Shown here: piece after piece, positions 37,229 to 43,393 of the stretch
Layout of the letters: each line of letters opens with the position of its first letter
Position numbering within the stretch: position 1 is the first letter of the stretch
Made by a program: the position numbers and the translations under genes
Notes under the pieces: model-generated
Databases searched by the model: none
The model's input: the letters and a program-made list of their open reading frames with translations, nothing else
What the model was told of the DNA's origin: nothing
IMG/VR virus record: IMGVR_UViG_3300012918_000001
Coordinates: 1 to 43,393 of that record
Length of the DNA: 43,393 nucleotides
Strand: one strand, 5' to 3'
DNA from: a virus

Positions 37229-39901
37229 TCAGCGCTCTACTTGTTCCATGAAGCCAGCGATCGAGCACACCGCCGCCGGATAGGGCCGGCTGATCTGCCA
37301 GGCCATCATCGACTCGAAATTGTAGGAGTCTTCAAGGCTATCCCAGTACACCCCGCTGAACAGTTGGAGCGCAGTGTACGCCTTACCGGAGCCGGTCTTG
37401 AATTGCGCCGCGTGCAGCTTCGCAAAATCAGTGCCAAAGGAAATGCCCTGCGTACCAGAAAGCAGCGCCCCGAACTGGAAAATACGGCTTGGCTTGGCAA
37501 GCCCAGGCCCCGTCGGGCTGCGGCTTTGCTCCTGCGTGTCAGGGCGCACGAGCTGGCCCTGCGAGACATAGCTATAACCCACCATGCAGGGCACCGTGTA
37601 GACCGTGTTTGCCTTCTGGATCTGCGTCGCTAGCGTACCGTAGGCGCTTGTCGAAGTGATCGACGCGAGATAGCTTGAGGTGAGCGAGGCTGGATTGAGC
37701 GGATCTGAGTCTATCGGCACCGTCACCGAACCGTTTGCCACGGTGAAATCGCCAACATCTAGTCCGCCGACCACCACGGCGACGGTCTTCCCGTTGTGCC
37801 GCCACAAGCCGTTCAGCTTGAGGCTGTAGGCGAGCGCCGCATTGTAGGTGATGACTCCGCCACTTGGCACGATCCCGTCATCGACAAAGAAGCCGGACGT
37901 GATCGGCGTATTCACGTCGAACATGCTTTCCATCAGCGTGACATGGCGCACATTCATGGTCTGATCGTTCTCGACCATCGCAAGCGTATCGATCGTGCCA
38001 TCGGTGGACGGTCCTACGCAGATGCTTTCGACCGGATGCCCATTGACGAAATCGTGTCGGTGCCAGCCTACAAACTCCGGACCCTGCGAGGAGAACAGTG
38101 TCGAGCGCTTATAGGTGGCACCGATGAGTGAGCCATTGGCGCAGCGCGCCCAAATGACTGGCAGCAATTCCTGCTGGTAGCGGATCTCAGCTATGCCGGA
38201 GGTGCTCAGATGTTTCGCGGCCCGCGAGAGGTTCGGCGCCGTGTACTTCGCCGAGAATACATCCGAGAAGTATTCGAGGATTCGGCGGCCGAAGCGCTGC
38301 ACGAAGCAGACAGTTAGCTCGGAATGCACCGGCTCGATATTCGCGCAGCCGTAAGTCGTGACGCGGTGCGCCTGGATATTGGTCGCCGTGATGGGGCCGG
38401 TAGTAGGAGCGCTCACCACCCATTCCCCGGCGAGCGTGCCGCAGATGATGCCGGTATTTGACCCGATCATCCAATAGACCGGATTCACGTCGGAGGCATT
38501 GAAAACGTAGGCGATGGCGTTGTTGTCGGCAACCGTCCCATCAGCCGCCGTGGGCGTCATGTCGATCGTGCCGCCGCTGATCTTGTTGACCATGCTGCCA
38601 TCGACGCGGTTTGCAATCGCCCCGGAGAGCCACAGGCGCCCTTCGTAGTAGACCCCGCATGTCGGCCAGCCGCTTGTATCGCTGTAGGCCCCGAGGCGCC
38701 ATGTGACGATTGCGTTCGTATTCTTGAGCGTGGCGCCGTTGATCGTTGCGGTCACTACGGTCGTGCTCGTCCAGGCGGTAATCGTCGCCCAGGACCAGGT
38801 AGCGACTGCCGAGCTGATTGCCCAAAACGATACGAAGCTGTCAGGCTGATTGCCGGTGTTGGCGCCCTGCAGCGAAAGGAAATAGACGCCGTTGTACTTT
38901 ACCGAATCGCCCTTCGCATAGGTCGTGCCGATGGCCCAGGCGGGCGGCTCAGAGCGCAAACGGATCAGGCGCCCAACATCGGTTGTGGCGAATCCAGTGC
39001 CGCCGTTGATCGACGTGATTGTCGAAGCTGTCAGTATGACGGAGCCGCTCGTCCCGCTTGGCGTGATGGTCGAGCCGTCGATCGGCGGATCGAGGTATGG
39101 CCCGTCTACGAAAGTCGCCTTGTTCAGCGCGAAGGTGCCGAAGGCGCTGGCCGTGGGCAATGCCGTGACGTTAAGCGCATAGGGCGCGTAAGACGTGTGC
39201 AGCAGGAAACTCTGCGTCTCGGCTTGCACAGCTCGCAGCGATGACCACGCGCCAGCAGCGTAGACGGTGACTAGCTTCAACAGGCGCGCGATGACAGCGG
39301 TTCCGGCTGGCGCCGCGGCGGCACTCCAGCCGAGCGTGCTGCCGTCGATGGTCGCGCCGGTGATCGAGTCGGCTATCGAGCCATGCGTCGCGTCTACATT
39401 GGTGAACGTGAACACGCGATTGCAAAGGAGCGGCGTCTGGTTCGCCGCGGTGAGCGTGCCGAACAGGAATACCACCTGATCGCCAGTAGACCAGCCATGT
39501 GCGGTGGTGGTTTGCACCACAGCCGGATTCGCGGTAGAGATATTGAGGATCTGCTGATTATCGTTCGTCGTGACGAGCCGAAAGACGGTAGGGAGCGAGT
39601 TCCCGAGTCCGCCAGTCTGGCTCGCCACGCCGAACATGCGAAGAACGCTGTCGGTGAATTCTAGGATGTACGGAGCGCTTTTCTCGAAGTCGAATTCGAT
39701 GACGCGCCCTGGCTTGCCCTGGTAAGTCTCCGCAGCATAGCGCGTGCCAGAGCGCCGAATCCATGCGCCTTCTTCAATCGGAAATCCGTTACGGGACACA
39801 TTCATCGCCGTCCTGTAGGACGGTAAATCTAGGCGTCCTTGAGCGAATGCCGAATACTCGCCTCCAAGAAAACTGGACTGAACAAAAGAACTATGGGGCA
39901 T
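37229..39901 (-). CDS. Tail tubular protein B-like (nozzle), 890 aa
   Basis: The N-terminus SSFLGGEYSAFAQGRLDLPSYR and RSGTRYAAETYQG, then EFTDSVLRMFG, is the signature of podovirus tail nozzle proteins that form the tip of the short tail. At residues 320-363 it carries one carbohydrate-binding-like repeat (WAIGTTYAKGDSVKYNGVYF) very similar to copies in tail tube A. The C-terminal part (about 500-760) has the expected beta-propeller-like strands. Confidence 0.85.
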   Translation of the reverse strand: MPHSSFVQSSFLGGEYSAFAQGRLDLPSYRTAMNVSRNGFPIEEGAWIRRSGTRYAAETYQGKPGRVIEFDFEKSAPYILEFTDSVLRMFGVASQTGGLGNSLPTVFRLVTTNDNQQILNISTANPAVVQTTTAHGWSTGDQVVFLFGTLTAANQTPLLCNRVFTFTNVDATHGSIADSITGATIDGSTLGWSAAAAPAGTAVIARLLKLVTVYAAGAWSSLRAVQAETQSFLLHTSYAPYALNVTALPTASAFGTFALNKATFVDGPYLDPPIDGSTITPSGTSGSVILTASTITSINGGTGFATTDVGRLIRLRSEPPAWAIGTTYAKGDSVKYNGVYFLSLQGANTGNQPDSFVSFWAISSAVATWSWATITAWTSTTVVTATINGATLKNTNAIVTWRLGAYSDTSGWPTCGVYYEGRLWLSGAIANRVDGSMVNKISGGTIDMTPTAADGTVADNNAIAYVFNASDVNPVYWMIGSNTGIICGTLAGEWVVSAPTTGPITATNIQAHRVTTYGCANIEPVHSELTVCFVQRFGRRILEYFSDVFSAKYTAPNLSRAAKHLSTSGIAEIRYQQELLPVIWARCANGSLIGATYKRSTLFSSQGPEFVGWHRHDFVNGHPVESICVGPSTDGTIDTLAMVENDQTMNVRHVTLMESMFDVNTPITSGFFVDDGIVPSGGVITYNAALAYSLKLNGLWRHNGKTVAVVVGGLDVGDFTVANGSVTVPIDSDPLNPASLTSSYLASITSTSAYGTLATQIQKANTVYTVPCMVGYSYVSQGQLVRPDTQEQSRSPTGPGLAKPSRIFQFGALLSGTQGISFGTDFAKLHAAQFKTGSGKAYTALQLFSGVYWDSLEDSYNFESMMAWQISRPYPAAVCSIAGFMEQVER

Positions 39902-39913
39902 TGAAGATGCCCT

Positions 39914-41470
39914 TCAAATGCGGCAAACCAGGTAGTCGTCCTCCTCGGCTTCCACTGGGCCGACCTCGATCCCGTTCACAGTCCTTGCAGAGCCAATCGC
40001 CTGATTGTATGCGAGCAGAATTCCCTGGCGCTTTGCAGTAGATTGCGTAAGGCGCTCGACCACCTCATAGGCGATGCGCGCGGCCAAGCCCTCGCAGAAC
40101 ATGTCATCGAAAGTGCTGACATCGGTGACATCGGCAACGAAGCGAAGCAGGATCGGAAACGTCTCGCGCGTCACAAGGTAGTCGCCCTGCAGCGTCCAGT
40201 CGGAATACATGAGGCCGCTCGGTGCGCCGAGAAAGGATGTCGAGCCGGCCTTCGGATCCTGTGGCGCGCGGCGCAGAAAGCTCGCCGGCAGCCGGTAGAC
40301 ATTGCGCGCGGGACTTTGCACTACCGGGCCGTAGGACAGCGGCGAGGCGAGCTGCAGGCCACCCAAGGCAACGGGAATCTGCAGCCACAGATCGCTCGCG
40401 GTGCCGAATGGGTTAGTCGCGGTCCACGGTGCTAGGACGCCGGTATTCGTCCACAGGCCGATCGTCTTCGTCGGGTCGTTGCCGAGATTGCCGCTGCCAA
40501 TCGACGTGTAGATCGTGCCATCGGAACCGGCGACCTTGTTACCCGCAGCGTAGGTTGTACCTACCAGCCACGGCGCGGGCGAGAGCGACGGATCGTTGTT
40601 CAGGTTGAAGGCGATCAGGCTCGCGTAGTAAGTACCTGCAGCCTGCGCGGACCAGAACGAAGCATTGGGCGGCGTGTTGCCGGTGTTGCTGTTGACTGTG
40701 GAAACATAGTTCACGCCAGCGAGCGTAACGAAGTTCCCGATGCTGTAGGTGGTCGCGGCGTTGTAGTACGGCGGCGCAATCGTGGCCGAGACTGGTGCCC
40801 ACTTCGCAGGCGAGATATCCGGCTGATTGCCGACATTGGCGGCGGCAAACGAGACGTAGGCAATGCCGTTGTAGATGATCGTATTGCCTGCCGCATAGGT
40901 CGTGCCGATCGCCCAAGGCGAGTAGAACAGCACCACCTGATCCATCGCGTACTGCGTAGTCGAGATCCACAGACTCGGCACGCGCGGATCCTGGCTATTC
41001 TTGCTGACCAGCGACAGGTACACAAGCGCGGTGCCATCGCCGGGAGTCTCGTACACCAGCTCGCCGGAGAAGTAAGCGGTCGTCCCGCTCATATCGTAGG
41101 GTTGCACGGTGAGCGGGCCGCAGTATTGCTCCCAGGCGCTCGAATTGCCAGGCGCGTTATTCAGATTATCCGGCGCTCGCCCTTGCCATAGAACGCCTGC
41201 GGCATCCTGTACGATGGCGCCGACTGCGTAAGTCGTGGTACTCGCCCACAGCGTCGGCTTGAGCAGCATCGTGGTCGCATCGATCGGTCGCAGCGCCACG
41301 TTGCGCGTTGCGAAACGCCAAGTGTTGCGGCGCAGCTCGGCGCGGCGCACCTTGTCGTAGGTGAACGAAATTTCCCCAGCAGCAAGTGTGTCTTCCGTGA
41401 AATCCGCGATGCGCGTCACTCCGCAGTGCTGGCACGCGCGATTGCCCACATCAACGGGGGTGGCGAACAT
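39914..41470 (-). CDS. Tail tubular protein A-like (gatekeeper) with CBM5/12-like insertions, 518 aa
   Basis: Residues 1-73 and about 370-518 look like the podovirus gatekeeper that sits under the portal (IADFTEDTLAAGEISFTYDK; RIAYEVVERLTQSTAKRQGI). Between them are about five repeats at 74-113, 131-169 (divergent), 185-225, 235-274 and 300-341. Each follows WxxGTTYxxGNxVxxNGxxYxSxxxxNxGNxPxxxxxW, the chitin/carbohydrate-binding CBM5/12 pattern. A gatekeeper is usually about 200 residues, so more than half of this protein is inserted. The repeats may project from the tail and touch cell-surface glycans. Confidence 0.8.
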   Translation of the reverse strand: MFATPVDVGNRACQHCGVTRIADFTEDTLAAGEISFTYDKVRRAELRRNTWRFATRNVALRPIDATTMLLKPTLWASTTTYAVGAIVQDAAGVLWQGRAPDNLNNAPGNSSAWEQYCGPLTVQPYDMSGTTAYFSGELVYETPGDGTALVYLSLVSKNSQDPRVPSLWISTTQYAMDQVVLFYSPWAIGTTYAAGNTIIYNGIAYVSFAAANVGNQPDISPAKWAPVSATIAPPYYNAATTYSIGNFVTLAGVNYVSTVNSNTGNTPPNASFWSAQAAGTYYASLIAFNLNNDPSLSPAPWLVGTTYAAGNKVAGSDGTIYTSIGSGNLGNDPTKTIGLWTNTGVLAPWTATNPFGTASDLWLQIPVALGGLQLASPLSYGPVVQSPARNVYRLPASFLRRAPQDPKAGSTSFLGAPSGLMYSDWTLQGDYLVTRETFPILLRFVADVTDVSTFDDMFCEGLAARIAYEVVERLTQSTAKRQGILLAYNQAIGSARTVNGIEVGPVEAEEDDYLVCRI

Positions 41471-42822
41471 CAGATGACTTGCCCGCCAGTTGCGGTCGTG
41501 CCAGCGACGTTACCAGGTAATGTCAACCCAGCCAATATCAGCACGCTATTAGATGCAGTGTCATATTCTTTGCCGGTAGACCCAGTACCCGTGAAACTAG
41601 ACCCGGTGAAATCTATTAGTCCTAATTGGTCAACCTGAGCAAATTCAGCGCTCCACGCAAAAGACGCTCCTAGATTTATCACATTATTCTGATTTTCTAT
41701 TTCACCGTGAGTTTCAGCTAACACATGTCGCGCTGACACCGCACTAATATTATAGCCAGAGACAATGGTGATGGTTGCTCCATTTCCAGCAGCATGCAAG
41801 TGAGCGAAAGTACATGCGCCAAAATCAACCTTTCCGATTGTTACTTGCGCTTGGTCAGCAACAATACCCCGACTAATGCCGGTTCCAGAAGCAACGAATT
41901 TCATTCCTTCTATTTTGAAGATCGTGTTCTTAGCGTAGATAGCATCCTTTGTGGCGGCAGCGCTCGTAGTGATGATGACGTTCGCTGGTGTCGTGAGATT
42001 GCCCACAATATCCACGGCACCGACAGTTGAAGGCGTGACAATCTGACCACCGAAACTGCCAGTGAACTGGCCCTTCGCCACAAAGTTGGCATAAGTGCCA
42101 TCGGCGACGTTAATCGTCGCCGTGAACCCGGCAAGATCGTAGGAATCCCTGACTGTGTTCCAGGCATTTTGCAGTGTGAGCCATGCTCCGCCGGCAGTAT
42201 TCGCAAGCCCATTATTGGAATCGCTACCGTCAGTGCGAACGTAGAAATTAGTATTCCCTGTGAGCCTCGTCCGAAGATCGGAAAGAAATGCCAACGTACC
42301 GCTTAGGTCTCGCAACGTGACAGTGCGGGTCGTCCCAGTGCTAAGCAGAGACAGCGCAAACTTTAACTTCTTCGTTATGTCAGTCGCGCCGACGACAAGC
42401 GCTTGGGCATCCGAAAAGGATAATTCACTCAGGAAATGATATTGCACGCCATCGAAGAACCAGATGGCCGGAATACCAGCCCGCAATTCACCGCCAATAA
42501 GGGCCGCACCATTGCAAAACACGCCCTTTGGCGTGCCCTGTGCATCGCGGTCGAACGTGACCGCTCCGGTATTCGTGTTAGCCGGGATGAGGAACACAAC
42601 CTGATTCGCAGCGAGCGCCGGCGCCGTAGCGGTGGTGCCAGTGATCGTGTTCGTGCCGGCGATATTGCTTGCGAGCAGGTAGTTCGAGCCGCCGATGCCA
42701 AGCGCGGCTGAAAGTTGCGCGAACGGAATCTGCTCAGTCGGCCCGGGATTTGGCGCGAGCCGTCCAACAACTACGTTAGGGCCAAGGGTCTGCGGGAAGT
42801 ACGGTACACCAGTTCCGGCCAC
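41470..42822 (-). CDS. Tailspike with right-handed beta-helix, 450 aa
   Basis: The N-terminal 110 residues form an attachment part (VVVGRLAPNPGPTEQIPFAQ and a collar-like domain). From about residue 190 (FYVRTDGSDSNNGLANTAGG, AWLTLQNAWNTV) the protein shows the entry motif and strand ladder of pectate-lyase-like beta-helix spikes (IKxxGMKFVASGTGIS type turns). It should bind, and perhaps cleave, surface polysaccharide. It follows the wrap-around head genes and precedes tail tube A. Confidence 0.75.
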   Translation of the reverse strand: MAGTGVPYFPQTLGPNVVVGRLAPNPGPTEQIPFAQLSAALGIGGSNYLLASNIAGTNTITGTTATAPALAANQVVFLIPANTNTGAVTFDRDAQGTPKGVFCNGAALIGGELRAGIPAIWFFDGVQYHFLSELSFSDAQALVVGATDITKKLKFALSLLSTGTTRTVTLRDLSGTLAFLSDLRTRLTGNTNFYVRTDGSDSNNGLANTAGGAWLTLQNAWNTVRDSYDLAGFTATINVADGTYANFVAKGQFTGSFGGQIVTPSTVGAVDIVGNLTTPANVIITTSAAATKDAIYAKNTIFKIEGMKFVASGTGISRGIVADQAQVTIGKVDFGACTFAHLHAAGNGATITIVSGYNISAVSARHVLAETHGEIENQNNVINLGASFAWSAEFAQVDQLGLIDFTGSSFTGTGSTGKEYDTASNSVLILAGLTLPGNVAGTTATGGQVI

Positions 42823-42861
42823 AGCGGCTCCTCAATGCGCCGCTACGCTGAAGCGGCGGAA

Positions 42862-43242
42862 TCAGTCTACAAAGTTTCTCTGCCCGCCGACAAATCCGTG
42901 CATGACCACAGCGGCATTCGTGCCGCCAGCGCCGCTCGATGGCAGCGTCAGCACGACATCGGTGTTCACGTCCACGCTCGGAAGCGGCGGATCGAATTGC
43001 ACGACAAGCGGTGAAGCGCCCACGAGAACGCCCGCAGGAAAGGTAAACGTCCAGGTAAGAGTGCCGCCAAGCAGGCCCGTGAGCGTGACGGACACTGGCA
43101 GGCCGGCGGTGGCGCCGCTCGCCGTTACCTCGATCCCGGTAACGTAGGTGAGCGTGAGCCCCGTATGCGTGAAGGTTGCTGTGGCGGCTGCTGCTGCTTT
43201 ATTGCCCGAGGCTGCCGAGATGACGCCTGGAAATTGGCGCAT
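42862..43242 (-). CDS. Putative virion protein, 126 aa
   Basis: ATG 43242 starts a Thr/Ala/Val-rich beta protein (TFTHTGLTLTYVTGIEVTAS, TLTWTFTFPAGVLVGASPLV). Such small Ig- or jelly-roll-like proteins are often fibre or head decorations. It lies between the junction-crossing gene and the tailspike. No family assigned. Confidence 0.6.
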   Translation of the reverse strand: MRQFPGVISAASGNKAAAAATATFTHTGLTLTYVTGIEVTASGATAGLPVSVTLTGLLGGTLTWTFTFPAGVLVGASPLVVQFDPPLPSVDVNTDVVLTLPSSGAGGTNAAVVMHGFVGGQRNFVD

Positions 43243-43254
43243 GGACGCGCGCCC

Positions 43255-43393
43255 CTAGAGCGGCGGCATTCCAGCGCCGGCCGCTCCTTGTGGCACACCA
43301 TTGGCGAGGATGTACAGCTCGAAGGTGCGAAGCGCGAGCAGCACGTCCTCTTTGGTCGTGCCCTTGCCGGTGTCGATGCGAAGTTCGATGTCG
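43255..43393 (-). CDS. Junction-crossing small protein, 3' part
   Basis: This is the C-terminal part of the 66-residue gene that starts at 185. Bases 43271-43393 repeat 1-123, and only 43255-43270 is new sequence, coding the last residues and TAG (43257-43255). Its intact frame across the join is the main proof that the ends belong together. Confidence 0.7.
   Translation of the reverse strand, partial: DIELRIDTGKGTTKEDVLLALRTFELYILANGVPQGAAGAGMPPL
43271..43393. repeat. Terminal direct repeat, right copy
   Basis: Exact copy of bases 1-123; see the left copy for interpretation. One of the two should be removed when the circular genome is drawn. Confidence 0.95.

Noticed and set aside
1-43393. 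Diversity-generating retroelement as in BPP-1
   Set aside because: No reverse-transcriptase-like gene and no template/variable repeat pair near the tailspike were seen, despite the BPP-1-like gene set.
1-43393. CRISPR array
   Set aside because: The 9-bp repeats at 9453-9669 are too short, lack spacers and alternate in orientation.

Overview
The window is a complete circular(ly permuted) genome of a short-tailed, probably temperate bacteriophage. Bases 1-123 are repeated exactly at 43271-43393, and a 66-codon minus-strand gene reads without a break from position 185 through base 1 into 43270-43255, so the two ends are one locus and the unique genome is about 43,270 bp. The base composition looks moderately GC-rich. 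Portal, scaffold, capsid, tail-tube and internal-virion genes are of the podovirus type. The set resembles Bordetella BPP-1 / Burkholderia BcepC6B-like temperate podoviruses (an inference from the Bbp19-like protein, the portal type and the integrase). The host cannot be named from sequence; the spanins imply a Gram-negative host.

Layout. The late genes are all on the minus strand and read leftward from 9060 to 1, then across the junction from 43257 to 24000. Their order is small and large terminase, small proteins including a lipoprotein, portal, a broken endonuclease VII-like gene, Bbp19-like protein, scaffold, capsid (with its own promoter), minor head proteins, beta-helix tailspike, tail tubes A and B, three internal virion proteins, a run of small virion proteins, and the lysis cassette (membrane proteins, a secreted CBM6 protein, M15 peptidase, Rz/Rz1). 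One plus-strand LAGLIDADG homing endonuclease sits inside this operon at 28665-29192.

The only large non-coding region is 9061-9770. It holds a terminator just upstream of terS, about ten 9-bp repeats in alternating orientation that look like a replication origin, and promoter/operator candidates on both strands. To its right the plus-strand early operon starts with small unknown genes. A minus-strand block follows with a VapE-like helicase, two small genes and a VRR-NUC nuclease. Then come a LexA-like DNA-binding domain, a Sak4-like ATPase coupled to a tyrosine integrase, and about 25 mostly tiny accessory genes (zinc ribbons, a Dam-like methylase, a YkgJ-like CxC protein, HTH proteins) up to 24002, where they converge with the lysis genes.

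Regulation. The clearest switch candidate is at 17394-17625: a 53-residue ribbon-helix-helix protein reads leftward from a strong promoter so close to its ATG that the mRNA should be leaderless. It is divergent from the accessory operon, whose own start may also be leaderless. A second RHH protein (11295-11456) and the LexA-like protein (14096-14311, start codon inside a perfect inverted repeat) are further regulators. No DNA polymerase, RNA polymerase or SSB gene was recognised, so replication and transcription probably rely on the host.
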